Source: Myxococcota bacterium
GTDB taxonomy: Bacteria; Myxococcota_A; Bradymonadia; UBA7976; UBA1532
Length of the DNA stretch: 52,093 nucleotides
Direction of reading: 5' to 3'
Assembly (NCBI GenBank): GCA_018813065.1
Contig: JAHJCH010000034.1
Span: 1 to 52,093, forward strand
Below are positions 1 to 7,700 of this stretch, one piece after another. The stretch's first letter is position 1. Each line of letters begins with the position of its first letter. A program made the position numbers and the translations under genes. The notes under the pieces are model-generated. The model did not search any database. It had not been told where the DNA came from and saw nothing but the letters and a program-made list of their open reading frames with translations.

Positions 1-200
1 ACATAATCTTTAACCTCATTCCAAATTTCATCAGGATCTGGTTCTAAACGGCCAAGCAGATGAGTATAAGCATCATGCGCTATGAGCGTAGAACCCGTTC
101 TAGATGCTTCAGTGCAAGTTACATCTCTTGGAGATGCGATAAGCCATTGAATATAGTCTTCAGCATTCACTTTTGGCGTATTAATTGGCGCTTTCTCCAC
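1..200 (-). CDS. Transposase, N-terminal part (runs off left edge)
   Basis: The minus strand is open from about 294 to the window edge. The best start is the GTG at 200; no ATG is available in this frame. The visible protein has the pattern Y-I-x2-L-I-A-S-P-x2-V-T-C-T-E-A-x-R, then A-H-D-x3-H-L-L-x-R-L-x-P, then I-W-N-E-V. I associate this N-terminus with DDE transposases that open with a helical DNA-binding region. I cannot name the IS family with certainty because the catalytic part lies outside the window. The coding stretch is clearly richer in AT than the CRISPR operon nearby. The element seems to sit inside the toxin remnant that begins just to its right. Confidence 0.6.
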   Translation of the reverse strand, partial: MEKAPINTPKVNAEDYIQWLIASPRDVTCTEASRTGSTLIAHDAYTHLLGRLEPDPDEIWNEVKDY

Positions 201-312
201 TAAAGTTTTAAACCTATAAAGCAAATTTGGCCAAATTGCAATAAATTTCCACGTCAACTTTGATAGTAATGTTAGAAATGGAGATTGATTCCGTCAACTG
301 CGTAAGTCCTAT
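1..312. mobile_element. Right end of an insertion sequence
   Basis: The transposase reading frame meets a stop near 295. The toxin frame on the other strand is open only from 289 onward, which puts the junction at about 290-312. The bases at 299-312 (TGCGTAAGTCCTAT) look like a terminal inverted repeat. Only one end is visible, so neither the second repeat nor a target-site duplication can be checked. The exact boundary is inferred from where the two reading frames stop making sense. Confidence 0.4.
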
Positions 313-654
313 AATGGTCAAAATATTAGATTAATAAGCTGTCATGCGGGTAAATGTATACCTGATAATTTTGCATCAGGATTCGCAAAGACGATGAATA
401 GAGATGTTATAGCCGCTGATAACAGCGTATTTGCTGATGGTTTTGGACCTCCATGGGCAGGTAGTTCTATTAAACTTAATGGTATTGAAACAAAAATTAG
501 AAGAGACGATATTCCTGGACATTGGTTGAGATTTTCTCCGAATCAACCACCAAGAATTCACTCTATTGGTGAACTTACAAAAGAACCAATATTCCCATCT
601 TTAAGATTAAATTTATTTAAGAAGAAAACAAGTAGATTTAGTTGGGAAAATTGA
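301..654 (+). pseudogene. C-terminal remnant of a polymorphic (RHS-type) toxin, cut by an IS
   Basis: The plus frame is open from 289 to the stop at 654, and the first plausible toxin codons lie at about 313. The protein shows a hydrophobic strand followed by S-C-H-A-G, a helix (F-A-S-G-F-A-K) and then V-I-A-A-D-N. This is the arrangement seen around the catalytic Cys of clan-CD-like (caspase-fold) domains at the tips of RHS and other polymorphic toxins. The His half and any delivery domain are missing; the IS end lies where they should be. The internal ATG at 394 is unlikely to be a real start. The same strand-Cys-helix-strand pattern occurs in the RHS tip at 17298-18620. Assignment to the fold is by eye. 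Confidence 0.5.
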
Positions 655-674
655 AGACTAGTATTTGAATACTA

Positions 675-1046
675 TTATCTTCTAAGCTTGCCGTTTTCTT
701 TATAGAAGCGGTAAAAAGTTTCAATAGCTAACGATCCTTTTGATTCATGTCCTAGTCGTCTTGGCATTATTACATTTATAAAGAATAGAAATTTCTCAAA
801 TATTTCAATATTTCCTTGTTCTTCAAAATCAGATGCAGTTTTCATCAAAATATTAAAAGTTTCAAATTCTACTTCATTTATTAATAAGTGAACGAATTTT
901 TTTAAAAAAATTCTATCTTGATTTGTAATTGAATTTACTATTAGGTCCTCTTTTTCTATTTGATCTAATTTATTATCAAAATCTTTATATTTAAAGAATA
1001 AGTTTACAAATATTTCAACGATTTCTGACCTTGTATGATCTCTCAT
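675..1046 (-). CDS. Small AT-rich hypothetical protein
   Basis: This gene encodes 123 residues with an ATG at 1046 and a fair ribosome site (AAGGAA) about ten bases upstream. The protein is helical, rich in Phe, Ile, Lys and Glu, and has no signal peptide or recognisable motif. Its composition is unlike the CRISPR genes to its right and like the toxin remnant to its left, with which it is convergent. Small AT-rich genes beside polymorphic toxins are often immunity genes, but those normally lie on the same strand as the toxin, so that role is only a guess. The end of the disrupted primase frame (stop at 1015) overlaps its first codons. Confidence 0.5.
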   Translation of the reverse strand: MRDHTRSEIVEIFVNLFFKYKDFDNKLDQIEKEDLIVNSITNQDRIFLKKFVHLLINEVEFETFNILMKTASDFEEQGNIEIFEKFLFFINVIMPRRLGHESKGSLAIETFYRFYKENGKLRR

Positions 1047-1935
1047 CGTGTAATATTCCTTTTTCGGTTAACAGAAAAAATCTACGCTTTCTAAAGTTCG
1101 TGGACAAGCGAAATCGCCATGGTAGCCCCAAATCGAGGGCTTGGGCGCGCAGATCAAGCCCGGCTCGGGCGACTCGCGCGCGTAGATCGTCGATCCGCGC
1201 GGGGCGTCCTCGCGCTTCTTCCAGGGCTTTGCGGCGAATATCGAGATCCAAGGCGAAGAAGGTGGCGGTTTGATCGACGCGGACGACGTAGGCGCCCAGC
1301 GTGACGCCGCCGGCGAGGTGCGCGCGCCACAGTTCGGGCGTCAGGGGGGCACGCACGGGGCTGTAGCCAGTGCCGCGCGCGTCGGCCCACTGCCGCGCGT
1401 AGACGCCCTCGCGCCCCGCGAAGAGGTGAAGAAGCCGAACCACATCGGCGCGCGGGGGATCGAGGAGCGGATCACGCGGCGCGGGCGGGGAGGATGGCGC
1501 ATCAGGCGGCGCATCAGGCAGCGTCGCCCACGCGGCGGGCGGTGTTGCAGGCTTCGCAGAGGTGGCGGCGGGCGGTGTTGCGGGTGACGCGGCGGGCTTC
1601 GTGGATGAGGCTGCTTGGATTTCTGCCTCTGGGCCAAGGTCTTCGAGGAGCGCGAGGTGCTCCGCGCGTAGATCAAGCGCGTCGGGGTGCGCGGTGAGCC
1701 CTTCGCGCAGGAGCGCGAGGGCCAAATCTGCCCGCCCGGCCTCTTGGGCGAGGCTCGCCCAGGGGAGAATCTCGGCGCGCTCAGGGCGCCGAGGCCAAGC
1801 GGCGAGGAGCGCCTCAAGCGCCGCGTCACGCGCTCCGGCGTAGAGCTTGGCGCGGATCTCGGCGCAGATCTCGGCGCAGATCTCGGCGCGGCTCTGGGCG
1901 CGGCTCTGGGCGCGGCTCTGGGCGATGCCGCTCAC
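1015..1935 (-). pseudogene. CRISPR-associated primase-polymerase (CAPP-like), 3'-truncated
   Basis: A GTG start at 1935 overlaps the cas6 stop (GTGA). The 306-residue frame has four parts: a low-complexity A-x-x-x start from a 12-bp repeat (residues 1-30), a TPR-like helical stretch (about 30-100), an Ala/Pro/Ser linker (about 105-160), and the start of an archaeo-eukaryotic primase domain (about 165-277). The primase part has L-F-A-G-R-E-x-V-Y-A-R-Q-W, then T-L-G-A-Y-V-V, and a metal-binding D-L-D near residue 230. Homology ends near base 1100, just before the expected S-x-S-G-x-G-x-H motif and third acidic residue, and the frame runs into AT-rich sequence. Known CAPPs accompany type III systems and are implicated in spacer acquisition. 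This copy lacks half its active site. Confidence 0.65.
1849..1920 (-). repeat. Six 12-bp tandem repeats at the start of the primase gene
   Basis: Six back-to-back 12-base units occur in two flavours: GGCGCRGATCTC (three) and GGCGCGGCTCTG (three), plus-strand view. They encode the four-residue repeats A-E-I-C/R and A-Q-S-R at the N-terminus of the primase. The period is a multiple of three, so copy-number change would keep the frame. Confidence 0.85.
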
Positions 1936-2825
1936 GCGAGGTCAACGCGCAAGGCGCCATGCCCAAAGACCGTGTCGCGGCCAACGTGCGTGTCCTGGGC
2001 GCAGCGCCACAGCGCGGCGAGCGCGGGGGTGACGCCCTCGATGTGGACCTCGCCGATGATGCCCTCCATCGTTTGGCGGTGGTCGTGGCGACGCGAGTTG
2101 CGCTGATAGCGGACCAGCGCCGTCTCGGCGTTCACGCGCAGCCCTCGCGCCTCGGCGCGCAGCGCGTGGATGTCCCAGTCCGCCGCGATGCCCTCGTAGT
2201 AGAACGCCAGGCACTCCAAGCGGTCGATGGCCCGCGCGGTGAACATCTCTGGATCAAAGCGCTGCATGAGCTGACGGTGGTGTTGGACACTCAGCGGGGT
2301 GGTCAACGTCAGCTTCAACGCGCGGGGTTCGGCCTCTGTGGGCGTGGGATCAAGGAGCCAGGCGGCGCGGAGGTGCTGCGGCGCCCAAGGTCGCGCCTCG
2401 CCGGATGGGTCGATCACCATGCGCTCCACCAGCCGCGCTCGCCCCCCAGAGATCTCCAGGTGATCGAATGCCTCGGTGACCGCCTCGGCGAAGTATCGCC
2501 CTCGCCCGAAGAGCTTGATCCGAATCGAAAAGTGATCGCCCCGCCGCCGAGGCAGGGGGTGGCCCGGGTTGCGGGTCTGGATCACAAAGGGGCGCGGCGG
2601 CGTGTAGAAGCGCTTGGGGCCGATCGGGGGCTCCGGCGGCGCCTCAAAGAGCGTGCAGTAGGGGCAGGCGGCCTCTTCGGAGCAGGCGCCCCCTGTGAGG
2701 CAACGCCCACGCAGGTGCTGGCCGAGGATGCCCCGCAGCGCCGCGACCGGCCAGGGGTTGAGGGTGAGGGGGTGAGTGACCTCGAAGTCGAGCTCAATCA
2801 GGGTCATGGTGAGCTTGGGGATCAT
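1932..2825 (-). CDS. cas6: Cas6-family CRISPR RNA endonuclease
   Basis: This is a RAMP-fold endoribonuclease expected to cut pre-crRNA in the repeat. The frame has 297 residues; a second start at 2807 would skip six residues. The N-terminal part has a Cys cluster (C-S-E-E-A-A-C-P-Y-C) followed by L-F-E-A-P, as in the PF10040-type Cas6 proteins. The C-terminus has the glycine-rich RAMP loop (G-R-D-T-V-F-G-H-G) just before the end. It starts 13 bases after the CARF gene and its stop overlaps the GTG of the primase fragment, so it belongs to the same operon. No CRISPR array lies in the window. I did not identify the catalytic His with certainty; several His residues lie in the C-terminal half. 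Confidence 0.85.
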   Translation of the reverse strand: MIPKLTMTLIELDFEVTHPLTLNPWPVAALRGILGQHLRGRCLTGGACSEEAACPYCTLFEAPPEPPIGPKRFYTPPRPFVIQTRNPGHPLPRRRGDHFSIRIKLFGRGRYFAEAVTEAFDHLEISGGRARLVERMVIDPSGEARPWAPQHLRAAWLLDPTPTEAEPRALKLTLTTPLSVQHHRQLMQRFDPEMFTARAIDRLECLAFYYEGIAADWDIHALRAEARGLRVNAETALVRYQRNSRRHDHRQTMEGIIGEVHIEGVTPALAALWRCAQDTHVGRDTVFGHGALRVDLA

Positions 2826-2837
2826 GGGCTGGGTGCG

Positions 2838-4064
2838 CTAAAGCGGCATCTCGGTGGGGAGCTGTGGGTAGGGCGCGGTGCCCTTGAACTGATGCGTGAT
2901 GAGGGCCTGGATGATCGACTCGGCGAACGCCCTCGACGCGCGCCAATCGGCTTCGTTGAGCGGGGCCTTGCCGTGGGCAAACATGGATTGGTTGCGGCGC
3001 TCGGCGAAGGTCTGGAGGCGCTTGACGTGCGCCTCTGCGATGGGCTTGAGCGGGCCGTCAAGCCGCTCGATGGCGCTCCACGCGGCGTAGAGCCCCAACA
3101 CCCGGTTGCCGTTGCGCGCCTCTGCGGTCAAGTCCATGAGCGCCTCGGCCTGCGCGCCGACGACGTTGGAACAGTCGATGTCGTGATGCCAACGCAGCGT
3201 CCATTGCGCGATCCACTCCACCACGCGGTAGAGGAGCAACACGGCGGTGTCATAGCGCTTCGACGCCGCGCGACGATCAGACATCAGGAAGAGATCCCAG
3301 ATCTTGAGCGCCTCGCCGCGTTGGCTGTCCTCAAGCAGCCAGGCGAGGTTGCGGATCGTGCCTTCGGGGAGCTGCGCGGCGAAGACATGGAGGATGCCCT
3401 TAGCCGCCTCGTGCTCAAACTCATCCCAGAGCGCGTAACCTCGGCTAAAGAACAGCGGGCGACGCGTTTTATCACCGCTGGCGCGCGCCAAGATGTCCTC
3501 GGCTTGGCGGTAGGCGTGATAGCGCCACGCCCGCCGCGCCTCTTGAAGCTGCCAGTCCGACTTGATGGGGTTGACGTCCACGTGCTCGACAGACTCTAGG
3601 CCCGAGGAGATGCGCACCAGATCGACCCGCGGCCCCTTGACCAAGGAGAGCGCGACCCCTTCGCGCTGTGAGGCGGCGACGAACAAGCTGCATGACATCG
3701 ATTTTGTGCCGCCGGTGTAGTCGGCGATGAGCTGCGCGCCCGGGGCTTGGCTCGCCTCAATCCGCGCTTGGATCGCCTGGATCGCGATGGCGGGCTCGTC
3801 GGCGGGCACCTTGAGGACTTCATAGCGGGCGACGTCGAGCCCAAGCTGCGCGGGGATGTTGGGCTGATCGGCTTTGCGTGATTCGCGCGCAGCCGAGGAG
3901 GTGCAGACGTTGCCCTCTTGCGTGATCTCGATATAAGAGCCACTGCGCCCGGTGTAGGGGTCATCCTCACTACACACAAAGACGATGTGGTCGGGGTTGT
4001 GGTGCTTGATCGATTTGATAATCGGTTCGTAGCTGCCGCCCACTGTACAAATTAAGGTCTTCAT
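2838..4064 (-). CDS. CARF-HEPN ribonuclease (Csm6/Csx1 superfamily, TIGR02710-like)
   Basis: This protein probably senses cyclic oligoadenylate made by Cas10 and degrades RNA. The chosen ATG at 4064 overlaps the cmr6 stop (ATGA) and gives about 408 residues; an in-frame start 27 bases upstream lacks this coupling. The N-terminal CARF domain begins T-L-I-C-T-V-G-G-S and carries the ligand-loop motif D-Y-T-G-G-T-K-S near residue 116. The C-terminal part ends in a HEPN-type motif R-N-Q-S-M-F-A-H (R-x6-H, about residues 357-364). Both halves look intact, so the protein should be active. It follows cmr6 and precedes cas6. TIGR02710 membership is from memory of the family pattern. Confidence 0.85.
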   Translation of the reverse strand: MKTLICTVGGSYEPIIKSIKHHNPDHIVFVCSEDDPYTGRSGSYIEITQEGNVCTSSAARESRKADQPNIPAQLGLDVARYEVLKVPADEPAIAIQAIQARIEASQAPGAQLIADYTGGTKSMSCSLFVAASQREGVALSLVKGPRVDLVRISSGLESVEHVDVNPIKSDWQLQEARRAWRYHAYRQAEDILARASGDKTRRPLFFSRGYALWDEFEHEAAKGILHVFAAQLPEGTIRNLAWLLEDSQRGEALKIWDLFLMSDRRAASKRYDTAVLLLYRVVEWIAQWTLRWHHDIDCSNVVGAQAEALMDLTAEARNGNRVLGLYAAWSAIERLDGPLKPIAEAHVKRLQTFAERRNQSMFAHGKAPLNEADWRASRAFAESIIQALITHQFKGTAPYPQLPTEMPL

Positions 4065-5239
4065 GGCCTCTCTCCCAGCCAATCGAGCCATTTCTTGTAT
4101 GGTTTGTTCCTATTTTCGATTGTTTTTCTTCTGTTTTCTATCTGGTTTTTAATATTTTCATTTTCATCTCGCCATTTTTTGCGTTTATTTTTCTTTTCAG
4201 GTTTCTTTTGTTCTTGCTCTTTTAACTTTTCATTTAAATTTACCAATTCACTATCTTGGTCATTGATTAAAATTTTAAATTTGGTAATAATTTCACCAAA
4301 AGCTGCATAAATTTCGGCTCGGTATTCATCCAATGAAATCCAACTTGGGATTTCTCGATTTAACTCAAGAACTGCTTTGAACCGTTCTTCGGAATCCATC
4401 GCGAAAATCGGATTCCTCACTGCGTGCCGGAAACGATCATGTGGAGAGAGCTTCTCCAGCACCCTCTTGCGTAATTCGACCACAGATTCAAACTTAAGCC
4501 GCGCCCGCCCATATCCGGCGTTTGTCTTCGCCCCGATGCCCAGCTCATCAAGCCCCAGATTTAAGAGCCTCAGCGCCGCCTCGACCCACGCCTCAGGCCC
4601 CTCAAGCATCACCTCAAATGCGCCAGATACAGAGAGAAAAGAGACAGGATTGGGGCTGTCGGTGTCGGCAGGCGGTGTCTCGCCATCCCCTTGATAATAA
4701 TCAGGATGATGAACGGTCATCACGTCCGCATGGAGGGGCAGATGCGCGCCTTGAGGCTTCCACCACGCGTCATGAAAGACCACCACGCCCGCCTCATCCG
4801 TCGTCCCAAAGAGCCGATTGAAGCTGTCGCCGTCGCGACACCAGGCCTCATCCTCCACGAGCTGCATCGCCGCCCGCGCGGCCAAGCCCTTGAGGGCCGA
4901 GCCCGGCAAGAAAGGGACGCCCCAGGTGTGATCCAGGGTGATGCCCGCCTCAAGGACGCCCTTCTGGCCCAACCCGATGATCATCCGCCCCTCGATCTCC
5001 GCCGAGCCTGTCGCCACAAGCGCCCCCTCGGGCTGCCACGCGCTCAAGAGGGCCTCACGACGGCGATCAAAAGCGGCGCGATAGCCCTCGGGGATGTTGG
5101 GCTTGCTCATCTCGGCGAGGTGCGCCCCGCGCTTGTCCGTGCGATCCCTCGCGTCGGTGAGGAACTTATCGATCCACAGCCCAGGGTGGGTGCTCGCCTG
5201 CCTTGATATGTCTTTGAGTTCCTCTCTGCGCGTGCTCAC
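4061..5239 (-). CDS. cmr6: Type III-B RAMP protein Cmr6 with Lys-rich tail
   Basis: Cmr6 caps the Cas7-like backbone of the Cmr complex. The GTG at 5239 overlaps the cmr5 stop (GTGA) and gives about 392 residues. RAMP features are P-F-L-P-G-S-A-L-K-G-L (about residues 115-125) and the C-terminal loop G-A-K-T-N-A-G-Y-G-R (about 240-250). The last 100 or so residues are odd for the family: they are rich in Lys, Glu and Asn, predicted coiled coil, and encoded by AT-rich DNA (4090-4370) unlike the rest of the operon. The final codons (W-L-D-W-L-G-E-R-P) return to normal composition and overlap the CARF start. The tail may be a lineage-specific addition. Confidence 0.88.
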   Translation of the reverse strand: MSTRREELKDISRQASTHPGLWIDKFLTDARDRTDKRGAHLAEMSKPNIPEGYRAAFDRRREALLSAWQPEGALVATGSAEIEGRMIIGLGQKGVLEAGITLDHTWGVPFLPGSALKGLAARAAMQLVEDEAWCRDGDSFNRLFGTTDEAGVVVFHDAWWKPQGAHLPLHADVMTVHHPDYYQGDGETPPADTDSPNPVSFLSVSGAFEVMLEGPEAWVEAALRLLNLGLDELGIGAKTNAGYGRARLKFESVVELRKRVLEKLSPHDRFRHAVRNPIFAMDSEERFKAVLELNREIPSWISLDEYRAEIYAAFGEIITKFKILINDQDSELVNLNEKLKEQEQKKPEKKNKRKKWRDENENIKNQIENRRKTIENRNKPYKKWLDWLGERP

Positions 5240-5592
5240 CGCGCCTCCTCCGTCACATCCCCCAGCTCGATCTGCGCGAAGCGACGGAACCACGCCGCCA
5301 CCTCAATCAGATCGCGGCTCATGGCGAGATAGTCGGGGAGCTTGGCCTTCTGCGCGTCTTCAAGGAGCTGCTTGATGTCCTTGCCCTTATAGACCTGCGC
5401 CAGCGCGTTACAGAACGTGACGCCGTGCTCCCCACGCGACTCCAAAAAGGCGAGGGTCTGCACCACGCCGCTCTGCTGAAACAGCGAGGGTGACTTTTGA
5501 CAGTGCGTATTGATCTTGGACTCCAGTGGGCTGCCTTTAAAAGATAAGACCGCCTGATGCGCACCCAAGGACCATTGTTGTTGGCGCGTCAT
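5236..5592 (-). CDS. cmr5: Type III-B small subunit Cmr5
   Basis: This small helical protein (118 residues, the usual length) lines the inner face of the Cmr complex along the target RNA. It matches the family in size, in all-helical composition, in the R-x-E-H-G-V-T-F-C-N-A-L pattern near the middle, and in its place between cmr4 and cmr6. The start lies 3 bases after the cmr4 stop; the stop overlaps the GTG of cmr6. Nothing about it is unusual. Confidence 0.85.
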   Translation of the reverse strand: MTRQQQWSLGAHQAVLSFKGSPLESKINTHCQKSPSLFQQSGVVQTLAFLESRGEHGVTFCNALAQVYKGKDIKQLLEDAQKAKLPDYLAMSRDLIEVAAWFRRFAQIELGDVTEEAR

Positions 5593-5595
5593 CGC

Positions 5596-6459
5596 TCAAC
5601 CTCCCGCCAAAACGAGGCGGCAGCGCCCACGACCGACCGAGGCCTTGCCTCCAAGTTGAACAGAGCCCTCGCTGACTTGCTCAACGACCTTATAGATCTC
5701 TTCAACCGTCGAAGATTTTTTGTGTGGGCTCGCCATCAGCAAGCTACAAAGGATCGTCTCAACGGGTAGATTCTCTTCTTGCCAGAGCTGGCTTTTGGCG
5801 ACGGTCTTCTTTTCATCATCAATGCGAATGCGCGTGACCACATCCGTGGCGTGACGCGCCAGGAAGACCATTACATCATCATGGACAATGCAGATGCGCT
5901 TCTTAAAAAGCTCAAGCCACGTTTTATCAAAGATGCGAAAGCCAATCTCAGAGGCCCACTCATCCGCCGGGCTATGTCTCTCGGCGGGCTTGAGATCAAG
6001 ATCCTCAAAGACCACGCGCCCACTCACATCCAAGGCCGTATTGTGACTGACAATGCACGCCTCAATCTGAGGAATACTGGGAATCGCAGGCAGACCCTTA
6101 AACCCCGCCTCGCGGGCGTCGCGCGCATAGCGCATGAGGAGGAACGGCGAGGTCACCCATGCAAAAGTCCCCGCGATGGAGCGCACGGGCAAAAGCAGAA
6201 GGTTGGCGTCGCCAAAGGAGAGCGCGCCCGCAAACTCCGAGGCGTTTTGGGTGTCGGGGCCAAAGACCCTGAAGACCTCATCCTGCGACATCCGCGCGGC
6301 GGCCAGCGCGCGCAGGCTGCCCTTGAGCGAGCTGCCGGGGATGTAGGGATGCCCCGTGGCGCGATCCCGCGCGATGGCGAGATCCACCGCGCCGACAGAT
6401 TGCCCGGTGCCCGCGTGGAGAGGAGAGAGCGCATGGGTGAAGAGGAGACGAGCGTTCAT
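5596..6459 (-). CDS. cmr4: Type III-B backbone and target-RNA nuclease subunit Cmr4
   Basis: Cmr4 is the Cas7-family backbone subunit that cuts target RNA at 6-nt steps. The 287-residue length is typical. The N-terminus reads L-F-T-H-A-L-S-P-L-H-A-G-T-G, followed by A-V-D-L-A-I-A-R-D, with the Asp at residue 26 where the catalytic Asp of characterised Cmr4 proteins lies. Next comes Y-I-P-G-S-S-L-K-G-S-L-R, and the end has a G-G-K-A-S-V-G-R-G loop. The ATG at 6459 overlaps the cmr1 stop, showing tight coupling. RNA cleavage should be intact. Confidence 0.9.
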   Translation of the reverse strand: MNARLLFTHALSPLHAGTGQSVGAVDLAIARDRATGHPYIPGSSLKGSLRALAAARMSQDEVFRVFGPDTQNASEFAGALSFGDANLLLLPVRSIAGTFAWVTSPFLLMRYARDAREAGFKGLPAIPSIPQIEACIVSHNTALDVSGRVVFEDLDLKPAERHSPADEWASEIGFRIFDKTWLELFKKRICIVHDDVMVFLARHATDVVTRIRIDDEKKTVAKSQLWQEENLPVETILCSLLMASPHKKSSTVEEIYKVVEQVSEGSVQLGGKASVGRGRCRLVLAGG

Positions 6460-7700
6460 CAGCAGTTCTCTTGGAAGAAGTTGAGGAAGGCGCGGAGCGG
6501 ATCAGTCTGCCCGTTCAGCGGTTTGATTTTTTGCACCTCGGCGGGCTCAAGGCGGGCCTCGACGGAGAAGCTGTGGCGCGCAGTTTTAAGCTCGATGGGC
6601 AACGCCGCGCGACTGGGATCGCCCAGCACCAAGGCCAGCGGGATCGCGCGTGATTGCTTGGGCGCGGTCCACGGCCGCAGGATCAGCGGCGAGGCCAGGC
6701 GCTCTTTGCCCACAGGCTTGAGCGTCGTGTCGCTGGGGTCTTGCTTCGACTGGAAGTGAAAGATGATGGGCATCCCAAAGGCGGCGCGGGGGAACTTGTC
6801 CACGCACACGAAGCGCTTGGCGTGGTCATTGTCGCTCTGCTTTGTCAACACGCGGATGGTCTCAGGCTCGGGCCAACGGCTGCGGCCTGGGCGATCCTTT
6901 TCTCGCCTTGGATTACGCCCGAAGTCTTCTCCTTGACGAAAACCGCGCAGCGCGGCGAGCGCCTTTTTCTGCATCGCCAGCCCATCGCCCTGCTGTCGTC
7001 CGCGCTGCAACACCGCGCCCGCCAACGAGGGCACATTGGGGAGCCCAACACCGTTGAGATCAAAGCGATCCAGCGCCCATGTGCCCCCCGAGAGCGCGCC
7101 AAAGCCGCGCCGTGTGCGCCCGCCGAGTCCGCCGAAGGCCAACCACGCCTCCAACGCCAACTCGACCTCCTCCGCGTCCGCGTCTGGGGCGGTTAAGTCG
7201 AGCGCCCACTTGCCTTTGATCTCATGGAGCACGCCGGGCTCAAGCTTGTGTTGTTGCCCACCGCGCGGCTGCAAGGGGAAGGCGCCATAGGCCAAGTCCC
7301 CTTGACCTTGGAGCGCGCGCGCGTTCCAGGCCCCACCGCCGCTTTGCTTCATCTCGAAGACGGGGCGAGCGCCCACCGAGAGCCCCGCCGCGCGCACCTT
7401 CAACCCCACTTTGCCCGGCGCCGAGGCCGCGCCCCAGAGCGCCGCTTCGCGCGCGCGCATCGCCGAGATCGAGCCCATCCGCGCCCCCGTCGTGGCGCGC
7501 CACCAGAAACGCAGCTGCCCCCGGATGGAGGCGCCGCGAATCGGCGTGATGGCGTCATGATCTTTCTTCTGGCGCAGATCCTCATGGGAGGGGATATGCA
7601 CCCCACCGCCAAAGACCGGGGTGAGAAGCTCAATCTCTCGCGTCAGTCGCACCAGCCCACGAGACGCGTCCGTCTTCTTCTTGATCGGCGCTGGCAACAT
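6459..7700 (-). CDS. cmr1: Type III-B RAMP protein Cmr1
   Basis: Cmr1 sits at the 3' crRNA end of the Cmr complex. The ATG at 7700 is chosen because it overlaps the cmr3 stop; a longer frame reaches 7775 but would run back into cmr3. The protein has about 413 residues. The N-terminal signature is L-L-T-P-V-F-G-G-G, then D-A-I-T-P-I-R-G-A-S-I-R-G-Q-L-R-F-W-W-R, the hallmark of the family. A second glycine-rich RAMP loop (F-G-G-L-G-G-R-T-R-R-G-F-G) lies near residue 200. It lies between cmr3 and cmr4. Confidence 0.9.
   Translation of the reverse strand: MLPAPIKKKTDASRGLVRLTREIELLTPVFGGGVHIPSHEDLRQKKDHDAITPIRGASIRGQLRFWWRATTGARMGSISAMRAREAALWGAASAPGKVGLKVRAAGLSVGARPVFEMKQSGGGAWNARALQGQGDLAYGAFPLQPRGGQQHKLEPGVLHEIKGKWALDLTAPDADAEEVELALEAWLAFGGLGGRTRRGFGALSGGTWALDRFDLNGVGLPNVPSLAGAVLQRGRQQGDGLAMQKKALAALRGFRQGEDFGRNPRREKDRPGRSRWPEPETIRVLTKQSDNDHAKRFVCVDKFPRAAFGMPIIFHFQSKQDPSDTTLKPVGKERLASPLILRPWTAPKQSRAIPLALVLGDPSRAALPIELKTARHSFSVEARLEPAEVQKIKPLNGQTDPLRAFLNFFQENC

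Noticed and set aside
1959..3599. Long plus-strand open frame of 546 residues opposite cas6 and the CARF gene
   Set aside because: It is antisense to well-supported genes with clear motifs; long antisense frames are expected at this GC content.
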